NCBI GenBank assembly: GCA_002751075.1
Contig: NAOQ01000184.1
Coordinates: 103,615 to 117,470, forward strand
Length of the DNA: 13,856 bases
From: Ichthyophonus hoferi
Lineage: Eukaryota > Opisthokonta > Ichthyosporea > Ichthyophonida > Ichthyophonidae
Reading direction: 5' to 3'
Each line of letters opens with the position of its first letter. Within the stretch, counting starts at the first letter, position 1. The notes beneath the pieces are model-generated. The model ran no database searches. It saw only the letters and a program-made list of their open reading frames with translations, and had not been told where the DNA came from. Below, in pieces: positions 1 through 8,061 of this stretch. Position numbers and translations under genes: made by a program.

Positions 1-39
<39 letters not shown>
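1..39. repeat. (TA)n microsatellite at left edge
   Basis: An uninterrupted TA dinucleotide run opens the window and probably continues beyond it. It is followed by a short A-run. Confidence 0.98.
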
Positions 40-45
<6 letters not shown>

Positions 46-1139
46 AAACTTAGGAAGTATATGATAGTATATGTAAAATAGTCTAATTGTCTAATTATAT
101 ACAATATAAAAGAGTATAACAATAATTAATAATATATTATGGTAGGAGTGAGTATGAAATTTAATTTAATTAAATTGGTCAATTTAAGATAGGGTAATCT
201 AATATATATATATATATGTTGAAATGTGATATAATTTAACATTAATATAATGAATCAGTACAGTATCGTCTGATATATAACTCAATCAAATGGTCTCAAA
301 TAAGATGTAATGAAGTATACTTTAATTTAATATAATACAATGGAATATATATAATAATGGAACTGAGTTCATCATCATGCTTAGGTAGTTTATCTTTTAG
401 GATTGTTATCAATTTTTTTACATTTGATTATGTTTATATATTAAGTTTAATAAGTTGCTATAAACTATTAATCCACGACATAGTGGTTAAGTATTTCTTA
501 TACACAACAAACCAATCAGAAATTTAGACATAACTATTTGATTACTCCATTATTTATATGCATGTGGTAAGTTCCCTAAACAACAATAAAGCAACTGTTT
601 GCTGTTACAAATTTTCAATCGTCAAATTTATATTTTGCCTTGATTTTCAAGTGTTAGAAACTTATCATTCAGATTCTTTATTAAAAGGTCAACTAGTCAA
701 GTCTGATACAGTTCAACTATAATAGAAGACTTGTATAGTGCCAATCTACTATTACAGTGACTTAGATCATAGTAATTGTTCATATTGCAGATTTCAAGTT
801 GACGTATAGAGCATTTCTAAATTTAGAACAATTATGTGTTTTACATACAAAAAACTCACAAAGACTTTAACATGTGCTTTACCTATTGACAACCATCTAA
901 AACAACTAGAAAATAGGCACACTGTACGTCAAATAGAATTTAATACAACACGTACTAGTTCTATTTTCAATGCATAATCAAGGCTAATTTAGTATAATAT
1001 AACATAATAGAGTTTAATAAAGTTAAATTAAATTTATTATATATCTAGTTTATTATGAATATTACAGAGGTTGATATAAGATAATATAATATCATATAGA
1101 TGAATCATATGTAATATAATGTAGTATATACTAAATAGT

Positions 1140-1175
1140 CATAATAATAATAATAGTAATAATAATAAAAATAGT
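1140..1175. repeat. ATA/AGT trinucleotide microsatellite
   Basis: ATA repeats with occasional AGT interruptions. Read on the minus strand they encode a poly-leucine tail in a spurious open frame. Confidence 0.9.
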
Positions 1176-1497
1176 AAGCCCAACAGCATATATCTATATA
1201 AAAACGAATTACATTTATTATTCTCTCTATTTACGTATATATATATATTAACTTTACGTAGTTTCTGTTTTGGAATCTGATCGCGCATTTCATTAGGTTG
1301 TTCACTATCTTCCAAATAAGAACTATAAACTTGAACTTTAATGTGTTTCATCGAAATATTAGGAATATTAGATTAATATATCCAATCACAATTAATCGTA
1401 GATCAACATTTCCTATTGACCAATCACTATTCAGAATAATATTAAACGTCTACTGGATATTTTCAATGTAAAACAGTCGTGTTAATGACAATAATAG

Positions 1498-1612
1498 TCA
1501 TATAATGTAAATAATAATAATAATAGTAATAACAGTCATAGTAGTAATAATAGTAATAATAGTAGTAGTAATAATAATAATAATAACAATCATAATAATA
1601 GTCATCGTAATA
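1498..1612. repeat. Interrupted ATA/AGT trinucleotide microsatellite
   Basis: About 115 bp of ATA repeats interrupted by AGT, ACA and TCA triplets, similar in composition to the tract at 1140-1175. It lies about 260 bp upstream of the HPt start codon. Confidence 0.9.
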
Positions 1613-1869
1613 AGTATTTTAAATTTTAATTATGCATTTTTGAAAATATATATATATTAACAAGTAACATACCCCTTTACATTCATACCTGCCTACCTAG
1701 AGTATCTAGAGAATCAATCTCTCCGTTCTTCCTTCTCTTGTCTAACCTTAGTTCTAACATCCATTTCACAACATGACTATATTTTAATCCTTGTGTGATA
1801 TTCAGCTTTTTTTCGACAACTACAACGCAAAAACCCAAACAAGCACACAAATAAATATCCATATACAGT

Positions 1870-3083
1870 ATGATGTCTGACCCAAGCCTCGAGAAGGTCC
1901 TTCTTTTGCCAGCGTTTGACAATCAACGAGTTGTGGAGTTGATTGCTATGGGTGGTCAGGAGTTTGTTGATGACATGTTGATAGAATTTATTGACCAGAT
2001 CAATGATGGGTTGGATGAGTTGAGTGCTTTTTAGTAAGTGTTGCCATAGTAATACACTTCACACCAATAATTTTACAATGGTTATTGAAGTATTTATATA
2101 TTTTATATTCTATGTTCCTTTTGCTACCCTTGCTAACTTCAATATATTAAGGATGACAATTTATATACATTTCTTGTATTATATTATTATTATGTAGTTT
2201 AAAAGAATACAATACAGTATGATGAATATACTATGATGAATATAATATGATGAATATAATATGATGAAATGCGATATTATATGCATTATATAATTTAATA
2301 TAATTCAAGATCATCCATATTATAATATAATATAATAGAGTATAATATAATATAATATAATATAATATAATATGACAAATTATGTTGCAATAGAATATAG
2401 TAGAATATACTGGCATATAATATAATATAATATAATATTTTATTGTTATATTATATTGTATTTTGTATTATAGTATATTATATTGTATTATATGATAGGA
2501 TATGATATAATATAATATAATACAATACAATAACATACCATGCAATATAAAACAAAGCAAAACAATACTATATAATACTGTACAATACAGCACAATACAA
2601 CACAATATGTATAATATAATATAATATCATACAATAAAATAACATACCGTGCAATACAATTCAAAACAATACTATATACTACTATACAATACACAATACA
2701 ATACAATACAAAGCAATACAATAAAATAGAATAAAATGAAATCCATCAAACGCTATATACTAATATACTATATATGGTAATGTCTTTCAAATTGCTTTTA
2801 AAAATCTTATTCTAATCGCAGAACCCCTTACAGCGAGACCTATGATTGGATAAAGCTGTCTGACAAGGCCCACTTTCTTAAAGGGAGTGCTTTAGCTTTG
2901 GGCTGCGACCGATTAGGATGCTTGTTTAAAACACTGGTAGAGAATACCTTACATCATACTGACGTCAATATAGAGTTTATTAGTATCTGTCTAGACCAAT
3001 TAGAAGTGTGCTGGGAAACTACATTACCTTATATAGATAGTTATATAACCAAGCCATTGGATGATGTAAAACAAGTTGAATGA
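1870..3083 (+). CDS. Histidine phosphotransfer (HPt) protein, Ypd1-like, two exons
   Basis: The spliced product is 137 residues. Exon 1 is 1870-2033 and exon 2 is 2834-3083, joined through a TA|C tyrosine codon (residue 55). Two adjacent ATGs (1870, 1873) open the frame; either could start translation. The key motif is HFLKGSALALG at residues 68-78. His68 is the predicted phospho-accepting residue, followed by the Lys71-Gly72-Ser motif and Gly78 typical of Ypd1-type HPt bundles. Helices before it include an FIDQINDGLDEL stretch (residues 40-51), as in Ypd1. Length fits a free-standing HPt protein. By family, it shuttles phosphate between a hybrid histidine kinase receiver and a downstream response regulator. 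No kinase or regulator is visible in this window. The donor is TA|GTAAGT and the acceptor TTACAG. The gene ends with TGA, tail to tail with ISCU. Orthology to YPD1 itself is inferred, so no symbol is given. Confidence 0.93.
2221..2268. repeat. 14-bp tandem repeat in HPt intron
   Basis: The start GATGAA recurs at 2221, 2235, 2249 and 2263, a period of 14 bp. It runs into longer TATAA pentamer DNA. Confidence 0.85.
2310..2730. repeat. Degenerate TATAA/ACAAT pentamer DNA with a ~105-bp diverged dimer
   Basis: Pentamer-derived low-complexity DNA. The two stretches from about 2532 and 2641 share ordered landmarks (AACATACC, TGCAAT, AACAATACTATATA) at offsets of 104-109 bp, so they look like a diverged tandem duplication of about 105 bp. 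Confidence 0.75.
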
Positions 3084-3337
3084 TTATTATAGGCCGACAC
3101 CGTGGAGTGCATTCTTTGGATCTTGCGTCATTCTATTAATACTAGTTAAAAATACCAAGTTATTATCATATATATTTTAATTATAATATCATAATGACAC
3201 AGTTATCTCAGCAAATGAAATGCCTGGTGCCCCAAATTAGGATTTTATTAATTACACTATAATCAGACCAGTTATAGCCATTGCATGATGTATGGCATGG
3301 CTACTCATAGCTCAATGACACGGGTGGCTTAGGTTAT

Positions 3338-3382
3338 ATGATATATATATATATATATATAGTATACATATATATATATATA
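3338..3382. repeat. (TA)n tract with GTATAC centre
   Basis: Two TA runs separated by a short GTATAC-type interruption, making a self-complementary tract that directly abuts the stem-loop at 3383. Confidence 0.93.
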
Positions 3383-3461
3383 TTGTAAGCATGTTAGTTT
3401 TAGATGATGGATTGGAAGCTGTTTCTGTCTCCATCTAGAGACAGCAGCCACTAGCTTACAA
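3383..3461. repeat. Nested imperfect palindrome / stem-loop
   Basis: Outer arms TTGTAAGC (3383-3390) and GCTTACAA (3454-3461) are perfect 8-bp complements. An inner stem CTGTCTC (3425-3431) and GAGACAG (3438-3444) closes a 6-nt loop and is flanked by GCTG (3418-3421) and CAGC (3445-3448). It is strikingly GC-richer than its surroundings. It could be a processed 3'-UTR structure, a small RNA fold or a remnant of a small inverted-repeat element. Confidence 0.8.
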
Positions 3462-4092
3462 CATCATTTCTTTACCATTGATATGAATTTTATTTTATAA
3501 ACTTTATGGAATGCATATACAATATAATACAATATAAAATAATTATATATATTATGTAAAGTCAAATGTTTTTAAAACCAGCCAAGATATATTATCATCG
3601 TCAAAACATAACTTTGCATACATTCTAAGCAGCTAAACTGATGGTTAGTATATATATATATATAAAAATGTCTTATATATCTACATATAGAATTTTACAC
3701 CATTAGAGCCTTACTTTATTTGATTTAATAATGATGGGGGCGATTAGTTGGTCCACGGCCTGCTAACCTAATTAAATAATGCTTATTAACATATTAATTA
3801 ATTAAGCCAAATTAAGAAACCAGTCTTAATGGACCACAGGATTTTAAATATCCTTTTGAAGTATTTTACACCAAATAAATTGCTTTTAACAATTCAATTG
3901 CACCCAATTTTAAGTATTTAATACTATAAATGATCTTAAAATATAAAGAAATGTTACAATTGAGCTACCTCACAAAGCGTAGCATGAGAGGAGAACTACA
4001 TGTATTATTATATTACAGCGTCTCCATGTCTCTTATCAGACCTCAACCATTACTGAGGAATAAATGAAATAATTAAGTGGAACACACTAATT

Positions 4093-5231
4093 CTAAGATA
4101 ATGACGCTGCTACTTGACGCGCCCGTTTAGCCAAAAGATCTTTGACGGCTGCTTTGACGGCATCTTCTGCAAGCACTAAAGGTGGAGAGAGGAGATAAAA
4201 TAAGTAAGAAGATATAACATTTCATATAATTAAATAGAAATGACACTCATTAGCTAAACTCAATATTGTGAACATATGCCTGTTAATATAATACAATACA
4301 ATACAATAATTATAATATAGCTCATACAATAGCCATACAATAACAGCCCTCTAACAAGCACTTACAAGAGCAGTGTATCTTGACAGGAGGCAGTCTTAAT
4401 TCGTGTGATATATCCACGTTTTTAATCAGAGAGGCTTCCTGTAGGGTCTTTCCCTTTACCAATTCAGTAACCAAGCTACTACTAGCAATAGCTGACCCAC
4501 AACCAAATGTTTTGAATCGTGCATCGACAATGCGGTTATTTTCGTCCACTTGTATTTGCAACTTCATAACATCACCACAAGCAGGGGCACCAACAAGACC
4601 AGTGCCCACGTTCATGGCTTCCTTGCTTAAAGAGCCAACATTGCGTGGGTGATTATAGTGATCAATTACCTAAAAACATGTGGTTGAAGGAGGAAGGGAA
4701 GGGGATGAGGAGTGGCAGGACAGTTAGATAGTGTAAAGAGGAAAAAAAAAAAAAGTAAAATCAATTCATTTGGTAAGGTAGATACAACACACTTCTACCA
4801 CTAAAAATAGGCTTGTATATGCATATTTAACAGACAGTCAATCATTTAATATCCAAATGGAAATTCAAAAATGTGGGTTTTTTATAAGAACTAAAGTAGA
4901 ACTGACACCAAGCTACATATATTTCTTTCTCTATGATCATTGACATACCCTTACTTATGGTATTTATTACAATTAGACGCACTAGGACAAAAAACTCCTC
5001 ATAGAATATTAATACAAACCCCATAATTGCTCTTGGGAATATATCTGAGTAAAATTAAAGTGTCATACCCAAGCACAAGCAACCTTTAATTTTTATTAGC
5101 AACTTTTACCTAAACATACTTACATTTTCATGGTAATGAGCGGCTGAAACTATCGAAATGCATGAAGCAAGAGAAGGTATCTGCGCAATAGCAGCCCTTT
5201 TGGAAATTGTTGACAAAATTGACAAAGACAT
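4093..5231 (-). CDS. ISCU: Mitochondrial iron-sulfur cluster scaffold ISCU/Isu1, three exons
   Basis: The spliced product is 164 residues. Exons in gene order are 5231-5124, 4669-4366 and 4175-4093 (TAG stop at 4095-4093). The first intron is phase 0; the second splits codon 138 as T|TG. Residues 1 to about 30 are Ser/Ala/Ile-rich with basic residues and almost no acid, as in a mitochondrial presequence. The core has HPRNVGS (43-49), GTGLVGAPACGD (58-69), FKTFGCGSAIASSS (88-101) and LPPVKIHCS (129-137). Cluster ligands are Cys67, Asp69, Cys93 and Cys136, with His135 alongside; all are present. LPPVK is the known Hsp70 (Ssq1/HSPA9) recognition site. Tyr33 aligns with the conserved N-terminal Tyr of mature ISCU. 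By family it builds [2Fe-2S] clusters on the NFS1-ISD11-ACP complex in the matrix. Odd feature: Leu138 follows HCS where yeast and human have Met. Confidence 0.97.
4176..4365 (-). other. ISCU intron 2 (190 bp)
   Basis: Minus-strand GT-AG intron with GTAAGTG donor at 4365 and a CTTTAG acceptor at 4176, preceded by a pyrimidine-rich stretch. Reading through the donor gives a cysteine-rich tail of 14 residues before a TGA at 4324-4322. Confidence 0.9.
4670..5123 (-). other. ISCU intron 1 (454 bp)
   Basis: Minus-strand GT-AG intron between residues 36 and 37. The donor is GTAAGTATG. The acceptor TTTTTAG is preceded by a long C/T tract (seen on + as the GGAAGGGAAGGGGATGAGG region around 4690-4712). 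The match of both flanking exons to one ISCU family alignment fixes the junction. Confidence 0.92.
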
Positions 5232-5262
5232 TATTCAACAAACGTATACAGTTATACTCCAA

Positions 5263-5280
5263 GCTAATAAATATATATAA
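5263..5280 (-). promoter_or_regulatory. TATA-like element upstream of ISCU
   Basis: On the minus strand a TTTATATATATTTATTAG stretch lies about 32-49 bp before the ISCU ATG. If it is a TATA box, the 5' UTR would be very short. Such sequences are common in this AT-rich DNA, so this is only a candidate. Confidence 0.3.
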
Positions 5281-5519
5281 AAGTAACCAACACCTAACAA
5301 TCTCTATAATTTGCTCCCACATCTGATCAGATAGCTATATAGTCCTGCTTCAAACATAATTTTCGGTCATAAGGCATCAGATGATTAATTAAAATAACGA
5401 TACTTATTGCATAATAATTTCAATAAAGTATTATTAGTGGCTACTACTCACATTATTCATACTCATCTAAGATGGGAAATGTAGTGAGGATGATTGAAAG
5501 GGGTATTTTAACCAATAAA

Positions 5520-5576
5520 ACAGATAGTTTATGACCAATCTAACTTAAAATGTATTGATTGGCAAATTCTATCTGT
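5520..5576. repeat. Imperfect palindrome carrying two CCAAT boxes
   Basis: Outer arms ACAGATAG (5520-5527) and CTATCTGT (5569-5576) are perfect complements. The inner CCAATC (5535-5540) and GATTGG (5557-5562) are also complementary, so two CCAAT boxes face each other inside one hairpin of about 57 bp. Confidence 0.85.
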
Positions 5577-5651
5577 GTACTGGGCTATATATTAAACTAT
5601 CCAATAATAATAAGTTTTCAATTCCATTGTTTGTCTCGCTATTGTATTGGT

Positions 5652-5667
5652 TAATACACGTGTATTA
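5652..5667. promoter_or_regulatory. 16-bp palindrome with CACGTG E-box
   Basis: TAATACACGTGTATTA is a perfect 16-bp palindrome centred on a CACGTG E-box, the core bound by bHLH factors such as Cbf1 and USF. It sits between two CCAAT boxes, about 420 bp upstream of ISCU. Binding is inferred. Confidence 0.55.
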
Positions 5668-5778
5668 TTTATCCAATCTAATGCATGTGATTTAACATAT
5701 TTGTATACAATTTTAATACAATTTTTATACTTACCTTTATATCTAAATACACAGGGTAAATTCAAAAAACAAAAATAA

Positions 5779-5851
5779 TTACGGGAATTAAAAAAATAGT
5801 TTTTTATATTTTAGGGTATTTAAGATATTTTTTATTTAAGAAATTCCGTAA
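5779..5851. repeat. Inverted repeat around an A/T-run region
   Basis: TTACGGGAATT (5779-5789) and AATTCCGTAA (5842-5851) are complementary apart from one extra G. The interior is runs of A and T that could extend the stem. It may be a small inverted-repeat element or a composition accident. Confidence 0.6.
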
Positions 5852-6350
5852 AATCATTCGGATACAGGAGTGTTACCGTATGAGGGTAAAATATTTTTCG
5901 TCTCGCACATGTGCCATATACAACCAATCATAAATGTTATAATTTAGAGTATATCAATCCATCTATAGCATATTATAATACGTGCATATATAGGTATGCG
6001 TATTTTGTATATCCATTTGTAGATAAGTCTTTTAAACATGAAATATGTACATAGATAAAAATGAATTTAAACCATTTGGGAAAGAAAAAAAAAAAAACGA
6101 AAAATGGTGACCCAATTGTTTTTTTCATATGGTTTTGATGAGTCACCAAGCATAGAACCAATGGAATAACAGATAAATAAATACCATCTATGCTATCCAA
6201 TGATTGTTCGTGTAAGGCAAGTGTAGGACCAACTCGATAACTGTATGAGCCAGTACAAGTTCCCGGAGTGTATTTAACACTATGAACCCGTAATATCTAT
6301 GTGCAGTTAACCTGTTTACCTAAAAATACTGTATCATTGGTTATTGATGG

Positions 6351-7280
6351 TTCTAAGTGAAGGCATGGCTGAGAAGGTAAAGCAATGAATAACAGGAAAT
6401 AGAGTGGTACCATATTTGCTGAAAGGCATGCTTCGAGCATGTAAAGCAATAGCGAGAAGTAAAGTGGTCCCACTTTTGCCACAACTTATTTCGTTTTTGG
6501 TTCAAACTCAGAAAAGGCATCACAGCAACAGTTTTTCTTATTATTATTTTGAATTTCTTTTTGATTATTTTGAATAATTATAGATTAACACAATTAATTT
6601 GATTTTAAGAGTCTTCTCAATAAAAGCAGATACAAGTAACACCATATTTATGAATTTGCTCTAATTGGCTCTCAAGAACTAATTTACATCGGAAACCACG
6701 GCACCTTAAATAAAAATGTGGTAGTAAGTATGCACTCTATCAAAGTATTATTTAATTATTGATGACTTGAGTATGTACAAGAAATATGAAAAGTATTTCT
6801 AAAACTTTGTTTTGGAAATGAACAATAAATTCCTTCTAAAGTACATACGCTATTATGTTACCGTGACCACTGGGTTGTTGACATTAATCTTGAAATATGG
6901 CAATTACGGATCTATGGTCCGACACCAAGTACCATTGCTCCAAATATTTCTTCAAAAAAATACCGGGGCACTGTAATTTTTTAAAATTACATTTTATAAA
7001 TTTTATCATTATTGAACAATTATTCTTATATGCCATTTGGATCCTAATTTCGCATGTACGTCTTGTTTCATGACGCTTTACTTCTAGCCCTTCTAGATGC
7101 TCCCAGAATACTGCCAACTACTCGATTAGGATATAAGTATATTACCAAAAGAGCTTTTGCCAATTATATGGTTCATAGTGGCTTTTCATAACGGCTATTA
7201 CGATATAGAGTTAATCATATACACATAATAGGAAACAAGGACCATTCCTGCAGGCATACCTGGGGTTTTACCTATAGGCT
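6351..7280. other. Region without a recognised gene before the tandem duplication
   Basis: AT-rich DNA with a diverged 60-64-bp repeat (6359-6481). Around 6884-7117 the DNA is open on both strands: 77 codons on minus (start 7117) and a 58-codon ATG frame at 6895-7071 on plus, TGA at 7069-7071 or just after. Neither product has a motif I recognise, and I cannot choose between them or exclude chance. Confidence 0.45.
6359..6481. repeat. Diverged tandem duplication, ~60-64-bp period
   Basis: GGCATG, GTAAAGCAAT and AGTGGT recur in the same order at offsets of 63, 64 and 60 bp (6362/6425, 6377/6441, 6403/6463). On the minus strand the two halves read as similar hydrophobic stretches (GPLYFSLLL and VPLYFLLFI), in frame with each other. 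Confidence 0.7.
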
Positions 7281-7509
7281 AAATGCAGACAAAAATGTAA
7301 GCATTATATATTATATTGAACCCTTGAAGAACTTACTGACGTACTAAGTGTTCTAGTAATTATTTTAATACCGTTAAATGTCGTCTCGCTTTGTTAGATT
7401 TGTTCTTGATAGGATCTATGGACTACGGCCTCAGTGCCCATACAATGACGTAAGCACAGTGTAGTCGTAAGTAAAAACCAGAGACAACCTCGGTCCCTGT
7501 GACCTATAT
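7281..7509. repeat. Tandem duplication, copy 1 (229 bp)
   Basis: Begins AAATGCAGAC and ends with TGACCTATAT, and is followed directly by copy 2. The copies differ by about a dozen substitutions plus a 4-bp and a 7-bp indel, roughly 95 percent identity by eye. Each contains an ATG reading frame, a GTAAGY donor and a small hairpin (7479-7499 here). Confidence 0.96.
7378..7449 (+). CDS. Candidate first coding exon, upstream copy (partial gene)
   Basis: A 24-codon ATG frame that ends in phase 0 exactly at GAC|GTAAGC, a good splice donor. It encodes MSSRFVRFVLDRIYGLRPQ followed by CPYND. The N-terminus is basic and amphipathic, compatible with a mitochondrial or membrane-directed leader, but I do not recognise the family. 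The same exon recurs 233 bp downstream, so the two may be alternative first exons of one gene. Read-through past the donor soon meets a stop. Chance remains possible because the frame is short and no homologue is known to me. Confidence 0.38.
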
Positions 7510-7737
7510 AAATGCAGACAAAAATGTAAGCATGCATTATATATTATATTGAACCCTTGAAGAGCTTACTTACGTACTAAGTGTCCTAGTAAATGTTTTA
7601 ATACCGTTAAATGTCGTCTCAATTTGTTAGATTTGTTCTTGATAGGATCTATGGACTACGGCCTCAGTACCCATACAATGACGTAAGTATAGTGTAGTAA
7701 AAACCAGAGACAAACTCGGTCTCTGTGACCTATATAC
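7510..7737. repeat. Tandem duplication, copy 2 (228 bp)
   Basis: Second copy of the unit at 7281-7509, again closing with TGACCTATATA. Its hairpin (7705-7725) is a perfect CAGAGAC/GTCTCTG stem; in copy 1 one position differs, which leaves a G-U wobble if the minus strand is transcribed. Confidence 0.96.
7611..7682 (+). CDS. Candidate first coding exon, downstream copy (partial gene)
   Basis: Same 24-codon frame as at 7378-7449, ending in phase 0 at GAC|GTAAGTAT, a stronger donor than in copy 1. It encodes MSSQFVRFVLDRIYGLRPQ then YPYND. Against copy 1 there are three base changes, giving Arg4Gln and Cys20Tyr, with no indel, although both flanks carry indels. All three changes alter amino acids, so there is no codon-level sign of purifying selection. 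A plausible phase-0 partner exon begins at 8062. Family not recognised. Confidence 0.42.
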
Positions 7738-8061
7738 ATTTAGAATTGAGTGAATACCGAATTAAAGGTGTTTTAACGTGTACTTTTGCATCTAAGGAGT
7801 ATAGATAAGTTAAGGCATATTTTTATTATTAAACAAGTTTTGACAATTATGGCATGTAATTACATGATTACTTCATGTTATTTACCTCCAGTACAATATC
7901 ATACCAGCATATACACATAGAAACTTATTAGTATTTAATATTATCGTATTATTTAATATAAATATATTTACGCTGTGGTCTATCATATCAATTTATAAAT
8001 AGGATTCAACATTATTTTATCTATACCTATATCTGAATGTTTTTTTTTTTGTGTCAAAAAG
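7738..8061. other. Possible intron between candidate exons
   Basis: AT-rich DNA with no other coding signal. It ends with an 11-T run and CAAAAAG, a reasonable pyrimidine-tract acceptor. It is an intron only if the flanking candidate exons are real. Confidence 0.3.

Larger units (their letters stand above)
40..1869. other. Upstream region without a recognised gene
   Basis: About 1.8 kb of AT-rich DNA before the HPt gene. It holds two ATA/AGT trinucleotide microsatellites, scattered CCAAT boxes (for example 1382-1386 and 1419-1423) and a TATA-like stretch near 1646-1657. The only notable open frame is a 54-codon ATG frame at 558-722 (+). I recognise no motif in it and such lengths are expected by chance here, so I do not call it a gene. 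Confidence 0.6.
2034..2833 (+). other. HPt intron 1 (800 bp, repeat-filled)
   Basis: GT-AG intron with GTAAGTG donor and TTACAG acceptor. A TTCTAAT branch-like sequence ends about 17-18 bp before the acceptor. A nearer AG at 2820-2821 would create a TAA at the junction, so the AG at 2832-2833 is the one that keeps the frame. Most of the interior is low-complexity TATAA and ACAAT repeat. Confidence 0.88.
3084..4092. other. Intergenic region between convergent HPt and ISCU
   Basis: About 1 kb shared by the two 3' ends. It contains a TA microsatellite, a nested stem-loop (3383-3461), several TTAATTAA-type palindromes and a small CCTCA/TGAGG inverted repeat near 4042-4059. I see no coding signal here. 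Confidence 0.7.
5512..5677. promoter_or_regulatory. CCAAT-box cluster upstream of ISCU
   Basis: Six CCAAT pentamers on either strand lie at 5512-5516, 5535-5539, 5558-5562, 5601-5605, 5646-5650 and 5673-5677, with another at 5924-5928. They are 280-450 bp upstream of the ISCU start. CCAAT is the NF-Y/HAP complex site; in fungi the HAP complex with HapX or Php4 controls iron-dependent genes. CCAAT is common elsewhere in the window, so a specific role is inferred. Confidence 0.45.
5232..6350. other. ISCU upstream region
   Basis: No gene recognised. It holds the CCAAT cluster, the E-box palindrome and the inverted repeats listed separately. Minus-strand open frames at 5973-6200 and 6297-6482 lack recognisable motifs. 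Confidence 0.6.

Noticed and set aside
1683-1922. 79-codon minus-strand frame
   Set aside because: Overlaps the start of HPt exon 1 antisense and shows no family motif.
2231-2721. Tyr/Ile-rich minus-strand open frames
   Set aside because: They are translations of TATAA and ACAAT low-complexity repeat inside the HPt intron.
2820-2821. First AG after the branch-like site in the HPt intron
   Set aside because: Its use makes a TAA at the junction; the AG at 2832-2833 gives TAC and keeps the HPt frame.
4380-4652. 90-codon plus-strand frame
   Set aside because: Antisense shadow of ISCU exon 2, whose product is unmistakable on minus.
5128-5322. 64-codon minus-strand frame starting MWEQII
   Set aside because: Another frame over ISCU exon 1; the frame from the ATG at 5231 joins in phase to ISCU exon 2.
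6490-6515. GGTTCAA resembling a tRNA B box
   Set aside because: No A box, acceptor stem or cloverleaf can be drawn around it.
6880-6935. GGATCTATGG block resembling part of the 7281-7737 duplication, as a third copy
   Set aside because: Only about ten bases match in a row; the rest does not align convincingly by eye.
7683-7690. Minus-strand ATACTTAC resembling the 5' end of U1 snRNA
   Set aside because: It is only the complement of a GTAAGTAT donor; no U1 stem-loops or Sm site follow.
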